From Microglena sp. YARC (taxonomy: Eukaryota; Chlorophyta; Chlorophyceae; Chlamydomonadales; Chlamydomonadaceae): a stretch of DNA of 64,000 nucleotides. The DNA is taken from assembly GCA_022414725.1 (NCBI GenBank), contig CM039463.1, positions 85,610,132 to 85,674,131 on the forward strand, in the 5' to 3' direction. The position numbers were made by a program, and so were the translations under genes. Numbering within the stretch: position 1 is the stretch's first letter; every line of letters begins with the position of its first letter. Shown here one piece after another: positions 20,700-30,035 of the stretch. The notes under the pieces were generated by a model. The model was not told the DNA's origin. It made no database searches and saw only the letters and a list, made by a program, of their open reading frames with translations.

Positions 20700-23165
20700 C
20701 AGATAATTTGATTAATTAATCGATTTAATGATTGACAGATAATCTGACTGATTGATCGATTTAATGATTGACAGATAATTTGACTGATTCATCTGTTGAT
20801 TTATTGATTGACAGACAATTTGGCTGATTCATTGATTGATTGACACATAATTTGACTGACTGGTTGATAGACAGATAAATTGACTGGTTGATTTATAGAT
20901 TTATTGATTTACATATAATTTGACTGACTGGTTTGACTGAATGATTCATTGACTTATCGATTTACAGATAATTTGACCGAATGATTTATTGACTTGTTGA
21001 TTGACAGATAATATGACTGACTGATTGATTGGCAGAAAACTTTACTGGTTAACTTCTTGATTTGTTGATTGAAAGATAATATGACTGGACAATTAATTGA
21101 ATGGTCTAGTGAGACCCTGGTTAATTTATTTTTACTGCCGAAGACGTCGAGCAGCCAAATTGCTGGCTGAAGCTACGTAACCAAGTTCAAGTTGAATTAT
21201 AGTGAGACACCAAGTAAGTACCTTCAAAATGGGGGGGGATTCAGTGCCAGACGATTGGACCAGCCTAGATGGTGCAGGCTTCTTCACCTCCTCCTTCACT
21301 CCCGCCTCCTCATCCTCCTCCTCAATCGCCTCCTCCTGAGTAGGCATCAGGCGGATTTTGCTCGAGTGAGAGCGGCTCAGCCTGCTTGATGCTGACGCCG
21401 CGGGGGAGGGGGAGGAGGAGGAGGGGCTAATGACCTCCTGTTGAGCCCTGGCTCCACCACCCACAGCCATCTTGGCTCTCTGCTCTGCCAAGGCTACCTC
21501 CAGCTCGTCATCCTCATCCACATCTGAACCTTCCAGGTTCGCCCTTCGGACGGGGCCCCCCAAGCGGCCACGCCCGCCCCCCAGCACTGCCTCGGAGGCC
21601 ACACGCTTCACCACCTTCTGCAGCCTGTTGTCGATCACCTTGTGGAGCCCGAAGTCTACCAACTTGCAAGAGGACGTGCCGTCAAAGCCAAGCATGATAT
21701 TTTCCAGCTTCAGATCGCGATGGATGATCATGGGTTTGGTTTCCGTCACAGAATGCAGGTATTGCATGCCCTCTGCCACGTTCAGCATCCAAGTCAGGGC
21801 TGTTTGGCTAGTGTAGATTTGCTTGTGCCTGTTCAACATTTGCTTGTAAACCTTTCGGTTCAGTGGGAGGGTTGGTGGATGGGAGTTAGTGCCTGAGTAA
21901 GCACAGAAACAGACAAAAAAGCACAGAATATGCTTTGAAGCCAAAGGAGTAGTTCTTAACACCCTGGGTAGACACAGAAGCATGCAATCAAGCATTGAAT
22001 GTCAATCTCCCCCCTGTCACAACCTCCAATCCCTTAGCCATACCTGGTACAATCTCACATCCTATTGCTGCAATGAGGCAACAAACCTGCCCCCCCCCCA
22101 CACACACACACACACAAAAAAAGACCAACCCAATCACATCCCCCCCCAATCCCCCTAATGGGCTGAGATAGCTGAGATAACTTTCATCCCCCAGTCCGAC
22201 CAAGACGTCTGCTCTTATATCAGGGTACGATTGTTGAGAGCAAGACAAAATGAATTGATTGGTTGCACTGCTCCTTGAGCCAAGCATCTGGGGCCTGCTT
22301 TCTGTCTCCTTCTCAGCTAGCTACCCAGCTCTCTATCTGCCTCATCCATCTGTGCACCAAGTAGATATAGGGCTTACCTTGTGTAGCAAGTTACCCCCTT
22401 TAATGAGCTCTTGAACGATGAACAGACTGCCAGGATTCGCTTCATTGTCATCCTCGTATTTGCCGATGCCGAAGCAGGCAGCTATGCACCTAGCGATGGC
22501 AGAAGCGTGAAACCGGATCAGTGTAAAAATCGAGGTAGTTGGCCACAAGCAGAAGAGCACTAAGCCTTTGGAATTTGGAAAACGTGCCCCTGCTATCACC
22601 ATACAAGTTGGCCCGCTCGGCAGAAGCAATCGGGCATTACGCTGGCTCTCGAAAGCCCACTGTAAAAATCCTACGATTCCCAGTCCGGCATTCCTGTGAT
22701 TTTCTATGATCCGCACGAAACCAATCACAACCGTGCATGGGTAATATGCGAAGGTTGGGCAAACAATTCCCTCTATCGATCATTGGTGAATAGATAATGT
22801 GCACAGTTGATGTGGCCGAGCAAGAGATCTACGCACTTGTGATTAATCTTGGTCATGATTTTAGCTTCCTTGATGAACCGCAAGCAGTCGGAGCGCCTTT
22901 TCAGCATATCTCGCTTCAAGATTTTCACCGCAACCACGCTCTGCTGCAAGGTATCCGGGTTTGTGTAGACGCCCTCGTAGACACGAGAGAAAGCACCCTC
23001 CCCAATAGGCGTGGTAATGCGGACCCAGTCGGCGCTGAAGACAATGGAGTAAGCTCCGGCATCTGGGCCTCCTTTAAAAGAGTTATCCCGTGCTGGCACT
23101 CGCCGGGCGACGGCTTCAGCCTGTCCCGCAGGTTTATTCCAGCGCGGGTCAGCGGCTGCGTCCAT
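15623..23165 (-). CDS. Serine/threonine protein kinase with a very long activation-segment insertion (7 exons)
   Basis: It should transfer phosphate from ATP to Ser/Thr; the substrate is unknown. Exons (minus): 23165-22837, 22489-22378, 21851-21222, 19887-19481, 18247-18070, 17275-17180, 15742-15623. They total 1872 nt (623 residues plus stop), and all junction phases agree. Motifs: glycine loop GEGAFSRVYEG (55-65), VAVK Lys81, helix-C Glu100, HRDLKLEN (191-198), DFG (213-215), APE (507-509), DIFSFGVILFE, then DPHMRPNF near 590. HRDLK indicates Ser/Thr specificity, and the C-lobe resembles TKL-type kinases. About 270 extra residues between DFG and APE form an acidic, Ser/Ala/Lys-rich insert (exons 3-4). 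No signal peptide or membrane segment is seen, so it is probably cytosolic or nuclear. The intron after exon 5 has a GC donor (CAG|GCAAGT). Start ATG 23165 gives a 50-residue N-terminus before the kinase domain. Confidence 0.9.
15820..16180. repeat. About 80-bp minisatellite in the last kinase intron
   Basis: About four to five units containing GTAGTACAGTCGTACATGCT, GACTGTACCCTACCCTAGCA, GAAGC and GATATGATATCTAACTGTTA. The GTACATGCTGACTGTAC word can fold. Confidence 0.9.
16095..16325. repeat. Large imperfect inverted repeat (about 100-bp arms)
   Basis: The centre is CATCCCGCTCTCTGCTAC, a spacer of about 22 bp, then GTAGCAGAGAGGGGGATG (17 of 18 paired). Outside it the 80-bp unit reappears in inverted orientation up to CTATAACAGTTAGATATGAT near 16305-16324. 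It could form a long hairpin in DNA or in the kinase pre-mRNA. Confidence 0.8.
16430..16760 (-). repeat. Two degenerate copies of the start of kinase exon 7
   Basis: At 16445-16500 and 16625-16685 the plus strand reads GTTGGGACGCATGTGGGGGT preceded by AGTACATCAA-like sequence, as in exon 7 (15690-15742). The exon acceptor bases CTGCAC are replaced by CCAATGCAC in both, so neither copy keeps a proper acceptor. The surrounding intron sequence is duplicated too. Confidence 0.75.
16770..16965. repeat. Dispersed repeat E, copy 1, with a poly-C tract
   Basis: It shares with 43540-43690 the blocks CAGTTCATCA, TTTTTCTTTTTA, GCCCTTCCTGT, TTGGGCAAGTCC and TTTGGCCTACCCCTGGACTG. A run of about 30 C interrupts this copy. 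Class unknown. Confidence 0.65.
17040..17145 (-). pseudogene. Decayed duplicate of kinase exon 6
   Basis: On the minus strand it matches exon 6 over nearly its full length (AYERVVRGFHPT... to the donor GTGAGT) but carries a TAG in place of a Val codon and lacks the first residues. It lies about 35 bp downstream of the true exon. Confidence 0.75.
17180..17275 (-). CDS. Kinase exon 6
   Basis: 96 nt, 32 codons, phase 0 at both ends. It runs from acceptor AATGTGCAG to donor GTTAGT and encodes AYAERVARGFRPTIPKHWPK and ELVEIIQATWAQ, the region before kinase subdomain XI. Confidence 0.9.
17255..17575. repeat. Dispersed repeat H inserted between 55-bp direct repeats of exon 6 start
   Basis: Blocks of about 55 bp (CGCCACTCTCTCAGCATA through CATTGAAAATTGTTCTT) occur at about 17255-17309 and 17519-17575. 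Between them lies about 210 bp that shares GGGCTGAAGCCC, AAGTTCCCCC, TCTGTCTGTC and TTTGAACGAT with 46490-46692. The outer copy keeps an acceptor plus seven codons of exon 6. Confidence 0.7.
18070..18247 (-). CDS. Kinase exon 5
   Basis: 178 nt encoding YNLTEAVGSWAYMAPE (activation-segment end with the APE motif) and VDIFSFGVILFEVLHRKLM, ending DPRKDAQ. The first base completes a split Arg codon. The donor is GCAAGT, a GC-AG intron. Confidence 0.9.
18330..18540 (-). repeat. Two copies of kinase exon 5 start
   Basis: Minus-strand copies of the acceptor region plus about 36 nt of exon (DLTEAMGSWVY near 18345-18380; NLAEAVGSWAH near 18493-18528) lie in the intron upstream of exon 5. Confidence 0.75.
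18690..19480 (-). repeat. Intron array carrying copies of kinase exon 4 end and donor
   Basis: Units with CACCTGATCTCATTCACCC (exon 4 end plus donor, inverse strand) occur near 18870, 18958 and 19257, with the true junction at 19481. They are joined by CATGACCCCATGACCCCAAT blocks and TGTCTATAATGCC blocks, the latter also copied from exon 4 (near 19545). Spacing varies. Confidence 0.8.
19481..19887 (-). CDS. Kinase exon 4 (insertion in the activation segment)
   Basis: 407 nt from acceptor CGTGTAG to donor GTGAGC. It encodes ESPADPRVKLRRAPQRTTS, a basic helix-like MAKMKEIKLKVVGRMGE, an Ala/Ser/Thr-rich low-complexity stretch, and RRAVTWVNEI before the split Arg. None of this is part of a standard kinase fold, apart perhaps from the last few residues. 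Confidence 0.85.
19915..21120. repeat. GATT/GACAGATAATTTGACT array in kinase intron 3
   Basis: A G-rich part (19935-20160, including GGGGCA repeats) is followed by about 840 bp of (GATT)n interrupted by GACAGATAATTTGACTGATT units. Confidence 0.95.
21128..21205 (+). repeat. Dispersed repeat D, copy 1
   Basis: Blocks ACTGCCGAAGACG, GAGCAGCCAAATTGCTGGCT and ACGTAACCAAGTTCAAGTT recur at 29835, 29970, 45285 and, inverted, at 44340. It lies just beyond the exon 3 donor on the intron side. The GTTCAAGT word is weakly B-box-like, but no A box was found. Confidence 0.7.
21222..21851 (-). CDS. Kinase exon 3 (catalytic loop, DFG and start of the insertion)
   Basis: 630 nt, phase 0 at both ends. It holds MIIHRDLKLENIMLGFDG, CKLVDFGLHKVI, then a long charged segment with an acidic EEAIEEEDEEAG patch and a Ser/Pro-rich stretch, ending SPPILK before donor GTACTT. 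Confidence 0.9.
22378..22489 (-). CDS. Kinase exon 2
   Basis: 112 nt after acceptor ATCGCTAG. It encodes CIAACFGIGKYEDDN and PGSLFIVQELIKGGNLLHK, the hinge region between the kinase lobes. Donor GTAAGC. Confidence 0.9.
22837..23165 (-). CDS. Kinase exon 1 (start and N-lobe)
   Basis: Starts at ATG 23165 (MDAAADPRWNKPAGQ). It carries GEGAFSRVYEGVYTNPD, VVAVKILKRDML and FIKEAKIMTKINH. Donor GTGCGT splits Lys110. No in-frame upstream ATG with a better context is evident. Confidence 0.85.
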
Positions 23166-23810
23166 GTTAATGATTTATCCGGCCTCAGAGAAAGGTTCGC
23201 GACTGTGCAGCCATGCGGGGACAGATCTCTCTTTGATCAGCTCCAGTATTATCAATGAATTCCCTGAAGAAGGATGTAACCCAGCGCGGCGTTGAAGTAC
23301 GAATATGTACTGTCCATGTGAGCGTACAGCCTTCCCCGTACAGTCACAGCAGGAAAAAGTAATCGAGATTCTGAATGCAGCCCAGCCGCTCAGCTGTGCG
23401 TTCTTTCATTTTCTTATTTTCTGGGGGCTGGACCTGTGGAAGAGGCTAAAGACGTGGTTCTCCAACGTAGTTGCCAGGAGTCGTGCGACACGCTAGCCCA
23501 ACTTCCAGAGGTGGGTGGTCGGGCACGTGTCAGTCGGGGAAGTGACACCACCGCGGTGGTGTCACCGGTAGCACCGGTAGTTCGGTACTGTACTGCACCA
23601 AACGGCATCAAGTATACAGTCCAGAACACCACCGTATTCGATGTTCGTGATGGTTGGTGAAAGGGAACTGTACGTATTGTCCATGTGCGATCGATCTCTG
23701 TAGCATTGTAATTCGAAGTGCTGGCCATGGTGCAGCTCACCAAACTTAGCTTTTTGCAGTTTCCCCAAATTCAAATTTGTAATGAAATAATGAAGTGAAG
23801 TTAAACACTA
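23166..23810. promoter_or_regulatory. Upstream region of the kinase gene with a perfect 24-nt palindrome
   Basis: Positions 23542-23565 form a perfect palindrome centred on CCGCGG (half-site GTGACACCACCG), about 380 bp upstream of the kinase ATG, followed by ACCGGTAGCACCGGTAG. It could be a protein-binding site. No TATA box or transcription start can be assigned. Confidence 0.3.
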
Positions 23811-23814
23811 CAGC

Positions 23815-23965
23815 CCCAAGCTCCAATATTATGGTGTAGTGTTATTACTGCTGCCGAAGATGGTGAGACTCTGGGTTTTATGAGGGGGCTACGGTAGCAC
23901 AAGCGCTCAATTAGGTACCTTCGTATCTTGAGGCTGCTACGTTAGTTAAAGTCTTTTGGGGTTGC
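23815..23965. repeat. Flanking direct repeat, left copy
   Basis: About 90 bp (GCTCCAATATTATGG, AGTGTTATTACTGCTG, GGGTTTTAT, GGGGCTAC, GTAGCACAA) recurs in the same orientation at 27215-27305. The two flank the zinc-knuckle ORF region. Similarity is moderate. Confidence 0.55.
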
Positions 23966-24890
23966 TTTATGGGACTCCAAAGCTGCTAGCGGCACACAAA
24001 AGGTGTGCAGTGGCACCATGGTAGTGTGACACTACGGTCGGTAAAGACAGTACCTTAGTAGTCGCCGTGGTGCAACCGCTAGATACGGCTGTACATGCCC
24101 TAAGGCAACACGGGAGGCGTGGCTATTACCCCGTGCTCAATGGCCGGAAGCCTACTGAGCCCGAGAGTGGGCCAGTGGATCTACCCCTGAGTGGCAATAG
24201 AGGGGAAAGGCCCCTGAGAACCAACTCCCCCACAAGGTAGCCGTGCTCGCTGGCCATAGGCCCAAAAGAAGATGGAGGCCCCAGAGCTGTCATCACCAGG
24301 TAGGAGGCACTAGGGCATCAGAGCAATTTCACGGGTGGACTGCCCAAACCCGAGCTCCATTGGGTGGGGCAGCTGAGTATCTGCTGAAAGACCTAAAGCC
24401 GTGATCTTCCCTGTGTCAGTACTCACGATATAACGCTCCGGAAAGCTAAAGGTTATCGCCTACCACACCTTCGCGTCTTCCACTGTGTCAGCATGAATTG
24501 CGGTGCTCTCACGCGTTTTATGACTTGGTGACTACTTATGTACTTCCTTAGAACTATCGGTTCTGCCAGCTTCCCGTAGTGACAGCTTCCCGTAGACTGT
24601 GTCATCCTTTGAGTGACTCAGTGACAGCTTCCTGTTGGCTGCGTCACCGGTCTGCCTGTACCCTGTTAGGTTCCTGGCTGCCGCCCCCTTTCACCACTGG
24701 TGCCCCTTCATGGGTCTCCCGTGCTTGTAATGCTATTCTCGTCTCCGTGTATAGATTGGCGCGTCTGTTCCGCTGCAACATCTCTGTCCACTCTTAGGAG
24801 TGCTTACTAGCTGATACACTGCATCAGATTTGAGCTGCATCAAAATCTGTAGTCCTTGCCCGTTGATCCCGAGTTCCCCGGTATACGCAG
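23966..24890. other. Non-coding stretch upstream of the zinc-knuckle ORF
   Basis: No convincing gene is seen. The sequence is of normal complexity, unlike most of the window, with clustered GACAGCTTCC words (24583, 24622). It may be the leader of the element whose ORF begins near 24900. Confidence 0.35.
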
Positions 24891-24894
24891 TGCT

Positions 24895-26640
24895 TTTGAT
24901 TGTTGCCCCCGCAACTCCAGAAGACGAGGATCACAAGCCCAGAAAACTTATCATCGCTCAGGCACCCTTCGCTGGATCGCCCCAGTTTGTTGCCCCCGCA
25001 ACTCCCAAGACCAAATCCCTGCGCCTACCCATCAGTTCTCCACACCTCCCCTCCCACCGTCTCCTATACCCCACCGGCTTCGCAAGCCCCCCCCCCCCCC
25101 CCCCCCCCGCCCAATCGGTTATCTACTCCGCGTAGACACCCCCCTAACATTCTCAATCCAAGATCGCCAACTGCATCAATTTCTCTCTCCTCTACCATCT
25201 CATCAGCCGACTGCTTCAACTCACCAGCCAGTACCACCCTTCCGCCACTCACCATCCGGACAATAAATGATGCCCCGGGTGACCCATGGTACCTCCAGCC
25301 AGACACAATGGTCCACCACCTTGGACAAGTGGGCATGTCTAAATGGATACAACGCTTCTCACTGCTTCCCCCTCCCCTCCTCCTCCCCCTCCTCCTCCCC
25401 TCCTCCTCTCTCTCCCTCTCCTCCTCCCCCTCCCCCTACCTCTACCTCTCCTCCTCCTTACCCTGATTCTCCTCCTTCCCCACCTCCACCACCTGCACCT
25501 ACACCTGCACCTGCACCTGCACCTGCACCTGCACCTGCACCTGCACCTGCACCTGCACCTGTACCTGCACCTGCAACTACACCTGCACCTCCACCTGCCA
25601 TAAACACTGCCCCTCCACCTCTCATCGATAGACCAAGAAAGGACAGAGTGCCTTCTCAGGCAATGACATGCTGGAACTGTGGTGGCTATGGTCACAGTTA
25701 TATACAATGCACTAGTGCTGACACCCACCTTGCTCACAGACCACAACAACAGATCAGAACCACAAACACTGCATCCCCCCATACCACTTCTCTCCTGACC
25801 ACTGCAACTCAAATCCTAAAAACCCCTCCAGGATTCCCATCAACACCCTGGATTGGCCTCTAGTCCAAGATCTGCCATCCACATGGGCAGAATGCTGCAT
25901 TGCAGCTGGATTCACACCACCCCCAATGCATACACCCCACGAAAATCCCAATGCCAGAACAACTAAATCAGTCACTAGGTCACGGGCTGCACAAGCCACA
26001 GGAATTATCAACAACCTGACCAGCATGCAAACCACTCTAACTGACATGTATCAACGTGTCACTGTTGCCTTATAGACAAGTGTTGCCCACTTAACAGCAT
26101 CCACGGCACTACAAAACCCCACCCCACAGCCAAACCTATTTGACAACCACCCACCAGGCAGTATCAGACCTGTTGGAATCACAGACTTCTCCCCCCCCTC
26201 ATCATCACACTCCTCAGATTGCGAACCAGATGATGTCACTAACAACAGTGCTACATGCAGGGTCAGTTTCCAGAACCTAGTAGGAACCCAGGAAGGCCAT
26301 TATCCCCTAGGTGAACTCATGCACATCCTCGAACAAATCTGCCAATCACCAACCCTCCCACCCCAACTCTTAATCAACATGTCCAGAGTTCCTATGTACA
26401 CCCTCATCACTACCTTCTTTGGCCAGTACACACACCTAAAGTCCTTCTGGGATGACATGCCCACACATCCAGCACACATCCAGCACACACCCTCATCACA
26501 CCACTTCATGTCCACACAAGTAGCTTAGCCACACTGGTGTACCAATATGACACATGTTCACCACACATCAAGGATCAGCTCAAATGGACCATCTGCCTGC
26601 AAGCTGCTCTAGTCAATGCATACTCCGTTGCCACTCACAG
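24895..26640 (+). mobile_element. Degenerate retroelement remnant with a Gag-like CCHC zinc knuckle
   Basis: Plus-strand frames run through a Pro-rich region with a (CACCTG)n run (25498-25590). They reach CWNCGGYGHSYIQC (25670-25711), a perfect C-x2-C-x4-H-x4-C knuckle as found in Gag nucleocapsid domains and some RNA-binding proteins. The frame then changes near 25860 and continues with stops (26072 and 26526). No protease, reverse transcriptase or integrase motif is visible. A tandem block with GTTGCCCCCGCAACTCC occurs near 24901 and 24990. A cellular zinc-knuckle gene is possible, but the stops and flanking repeats favour a dead element. Confidence 0.5.
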
Positions 26641-26644
26641 ACAG

Positions 26645-26735
26645 CCTGGTACGGTATCGATACCGTACGATATATCACGATATATCGTACGGTAATTGAA
26701 AATACCGTACGATATTGACAGCCCTAGTAATAGTG
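26645..26735. repeat. Cluster of palindromes built on TACGGTA/TACCGTA
   Basis: 26649-26668 is a perfect 20-nt palindrome (GTACGGTATCGATACCGTAC). It is followed by a CGATATATC direct repeat and a hairpin TACGGTA-8 nt-TACCGTA. A foldback element end or cruciform-forming site. Confidence 0.75.
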
Positions 26736-26759
26736 TATAGAAGGGGGACTCAGACTCCC

Positions 26760-26910
26760 GCAACTATAAAATATTACCGTAATAACAACCACCATTAAAG
26801 CCGTAATAACCACCATAACCACCATTTCCACAATAACAACCACAATCACCATAACCTCCGTAAGACTGTAACACCCACCCACCGTAACCTCCACCACAAC
26901 CATAATAACA
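26760..26910. repeat. ACCACCATAACC-type trinucleotide-rich tract
   Basis: An imperfect (ACC/ATA/ACN)n tract. The open minus-strand frames are compositional. Confidence 0.6.
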
Positions 26911-26980
26911 AACATAACAATCACCATTGGACCTGTCAGCCACCAGAAGGAGGGGGATGTAGTACAGGTACTGTCTAATC

Positions 26981-27193
26981 CAGGTTTGTTCAGAGGTACC
27001 CCCACATCTTTTTCTCGAGACGCAGCCTATTTCAAAATCTGCTTCTTGACACACAACCGTTTTCAACATCTGCGCCTGCGACGCACCCAGATCCTCTGAG
27101 ATGCAACTGACCCTCCCAAATCTACTCCTGCGACCCAACAGACCCTTGATCGTTGCCCTTGCAACGCAGGAAGCAGCGTCCTGAACAACCCTG
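26981..27193. mobile_element. hAT-like MITE, family C, copy
   Basis: It begins CAGGTTTGTTCAGAGG and ends TCCTGAACAACCCTG, which are inverted repeats. The interior has CTGCGACGCA and GAGATGCAAC words shared with 46738-46982. No target duplication is visible. Confidence 0.65.
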
Positions 27194-27214
27194 GGCTGTA
27201 CCCTAGCTAGTTTA

Positions 27215-27390
27215 AAGACGAAGCTCCAATATAATGTTATAGTGTTATTACTGCTGCTGAAGACGGTGGGACTCAGGGTTTTATTAAGGGGCTACACGTA
27301 GCACAAACCAGGGACACCGAGGATTTAGTTCGAATGGCGTTGCCTACTTGCCTCTCCTACAAAATAGTAGGAGAGAACCGAGTATCTTGA
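27215..27390. repeat. Flanking direct repeat, right copy
   Basis: See 23815-23965. It continues into GGCGTTGCC sequence that is shared, inverted, with 12325-12350, and a small CTCCTACAAAATAGTAGGAG hairpin. Confidence 0.5.
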
Positions 27391-27399
27391 CATGTTAAC

Positions 27400-28360
27400 A
27401 CCACATCATCATACAACCTCGTAAGCTGTAGCCAGAGTTGAACAAGTAACGTAACGTTTAAGACAACCCTGGATGTAAGCCTTTAAATACTAGCAGATCC
27501 TGACATAAATACTACCGTATAGGGGTAGAAGGTGTAACAATTAATAATTCACAATAAACACACTCAAGTCGAGGAAACGAGGAAGAGAGCATCGTCCATT
27601 TTGCTAAATATGAAACAGGTATCCCTTTGAAAGAGCGCTTGAAAGCCCCAATATCCTTAAGGATTTGACCCGGGCATTGCAAATAAATGTCTTCAAACGA
27701 GCTAGGGCTCGAGCTAGGGTACAGTAATTGAAGGGGTAGCCCAAGTTTGCCGCATCCACCCGCCCTCACAACCACGTCACCCGACGTCACCTCTGTATGG
27801 CCTATCCTGCCCTGGTGGTGCTGGTGGCCCTGGCGGGGGTAGTGGCCCGGGGTAGTGGTGCTGGTGGTGCTCTTGGAGTGGTGCCGAGTGGTGCTGCCCT
27901 GGTGGCACCCGCACCCCCACCCGCACCCGTGGCTTCAACCGGCCCACAATTCCCCGGCCCACGCCACCAGCCACTTGTCAGTTGCCACCTCCTCTACATC
28001 CTCATTCGTTGACCCACGGCTTCTACACGTTTGCTCATTTCCCTTCTTCCTGCTCTAATTTTGGGTCAGTCTCGGAACTACTGACGCCCGCCTTCCTTGC
28101 TTCCTTCCTCTTTTCCTTCCCCCCCTCCATTCTCTTCCAAGGGTTACTCCCCTGCCCCTCCTTGGTCACGTTTGCTTGCTGCTTCTGAACCTTATTTCTT
28201 CCTGCTTACCACCGACACTTGCTTTTCCTATTCCACCTACCTCGGGATTGCTATTGAACAGAAGGAGAACCGGAAAGCAGACTGCACGAGTTCCTCTTCA
28301 GCCCGCGACCTTTGTGCCCCGATCTTCGCATTTCGCTTATTTCTCCCTGGATCTGTGCAA
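27400..28360. other. No gene recognised
   Basis: A GC-rich part (27800-27960, GGTGGTGCTGG and CACCCGCACCC words) and a pyrimidine-rich part (28010-28230) precede the candidate start at 28362. The pyrimidine-rich part could be a promoter or 5' leader, but I see no defined element. Confidence 0.35.
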
Positions 28361-28361
28361 C

Positions 28362-28600
28362 ATGGTCGATGAAGAGCGCAGTGCATCGTATAAGTGCTGC
28401 GTTGGCATATCCTATTACTCGCAAGCCCTGCAGGCCACCGGCAAGCCCCCTGTAAGTTGCGAAGCCTATTTCTCGCATCTGACCCAGAAGTTTCCGCTCT
28501 AAAAGTATTTTCATTCAGATGCATTAGAGACGATGCTGGACGAGTTTGAAGGAAAGTCAGACGAGAGAGAAAAACAGCTCGACCCACACCCATCCATACA
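28362..28600 (+). CDS. Candidate first exons of unknown gene 2
   Basis: ATG at 28362 opens MVDEERSASYKCCVGISYY and reads to a GC-type donor (ACCG|GCAAGC, 28439/28440) or a GT donor at 28452. An acceptor ATTCAG at 28513-28518 is followed by ALETMLDEFEGKSDEREKQ, a strongly coding-like segment. Only the GC donor gives matching phase (split Asp codon), yielding a continuous helical-looking SQALQATDALETMLDEF. The end of the second exon is not defined. The link to the exons at 33-43 kb rests only on strand and order. Confidence 0.35.
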
Positions 28601-29655
28601 TAGACTCAACCCATCCTTGTGTAGCTTGGTTTGCTTGCATGATCCTCAACCTAGAGGCTGCTTACCGTCTTCAGACAGAGTGACCATGGATATGATAATC
28701 ACTAATACACCACACTCCTGATTACAGAATGCAATCGCCTGTGTGTGGACAGTTACAAGGTTGGTTTGCTCGCATCATCTTTCAGCCTTGGGGCTGCTTA
28801 CAGTCAGCAGGCAGAGTAAACCTGGAAAGGATACACATCACTGAACCATGCTCCTGAGTACAGAATGCAATCACACATGTGTGCAAAATTACAAGGTTGG
28901 TAAGATTGCATGATCGTTCAGCCTTGAGGCTGCGTAATTCCTGCAAGCAGAGTAAACATGGATAGAGCAAACACTACTACTCCACACTCCAGAGTGCAGA
29001 ATGTAGGCACACGGGTGTAGACAGGTTGAAGACCTGTCCAGGTCCTCAGTTGTCTTTGAAATTGAAATTAAAATTGAAATGAGACCCACCTAGCTTGGCT
29101 TGAACACTTCTATTCAGCACTGCTGAGTTTTGAATGTAGGCTCAGGACAGGCAGGTCAAGACATGTTGAGGTCCTCCTTGGTCTTTGAAATTGGAATGAA
29201 AAGTAAAATGAAAAGTAAAATGAAAAGTGAAATGAGACCCACCTGGCTTGGCTTGGACACTTCTATTCAACCCTCCTGAGTTCAGAACGTATGCACAGGA
29301 CAGACAGGTCAAGACATGTCCTGGTCCTCTGTGGTCTTTGAAAAATGAAAGTAAAAGTGAAATGAGACCCACCAGGCTTGGCTTAGACACTTCTATTCAA
29401 CAATCCTGAGTTTTAAATGTAGGCACAGGACAGACAGGTCAAGACATGTTGAGGTCCTCTTTGGTCTTTGAAATTGAAATGAAAAGTGAAATGAAAAGTG
29501 AAATGAAAAGTGAAATGAAGAGTGAAATGAGACCCACCTGGCTTGGCTTGGACACTTCTATTTAGCACTCCTGAGTTTTGAATAAAGGCAGGACAGACAG
29601 GTCATGAAATGTTGAATTCCCCTGGTCTTTGAAAAGTGAAATCAGGCCCACTTGG
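28600..29655. repeat. Two minisatellites
   Basis: 28610-29010: three units of about 130 bp with CTTGAGGCTGC, GCAGAGTAAAC and GAGTACAGAATG. 29010-29650: four to five units of about 130-190 bp with GAGACCCACCTGGCTTGGCT, CACTTCTATTCA, GACAGGTCAAGACATGTTGA and (GTGAAATGAAAA)n. Confidence 0.85.
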
Positions 29656-29659
29656 CTTG

Positions 29660-29820
29660 ACTCTAATACACGACACGACACGACACAACACGACTCGACA
29701 CGACACGACACGACACGACACGACACGACACGACATGACACTACACTACACGACATGACACTACACTACACTACACAACATGACACTACACTACACTACA
29801 CGACATGACACTACACTTTT
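29660..29820. repeat. CACGA/CACTA pentamer microsatellite
   Basis: (CACGA)n changes into (CACTA)n with GACATGA interruptions. Confidence 0.9.
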
Positions 29821-29834
29821 AATTTTATTTGAAT

Positions 29835-29905
29835 TGTTAATGTGACTGCCGAAAACCACCAGCAAGTGTTTGCTGGAGCCATGTAACTAAGTTTAAGTTA
29901 TACTC
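29835..29905 (+). repeat. Dispersed repeat D, copy 2
   Basis: GACTGCCGAAAACCACCAGC, then GCTGGAGCCATGTAACTAAG and TTTAAGTTATA. See 21128. Confidence 0.65.
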
Positions 29906-29964
29906 TCTTGAGTGCAGAAGGTATGTATATTGGTGTACATTGTACAGGCATGCCCTTATGCCTT

Positions 29965-30035
29965 ACCCTTTTTTGTCTGCCGAAGACCACCAGCAAGGGC
30001 TGGCTGGAGCCATGTAACCAATTTCGAGTCCAAGA
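29965..30035 (+). repeat. Dispersed repeat D, copy 3
   Basis: CTGCCGAAGACCACCAGCAA, then GGCTGGAGCCATGTAACCAA. Together with copy 2 it forms a local tandem pair. Confidence 0.65.

Noticed and set aside
23414..23743. 109-codon minus-strand frame upstream of the kinase
   Set aside because: It spans the 24-nt palindrome and low-complexity sequence and has no donor linking it to kinase exon 1; the ATG at 23165 already gives a good start.
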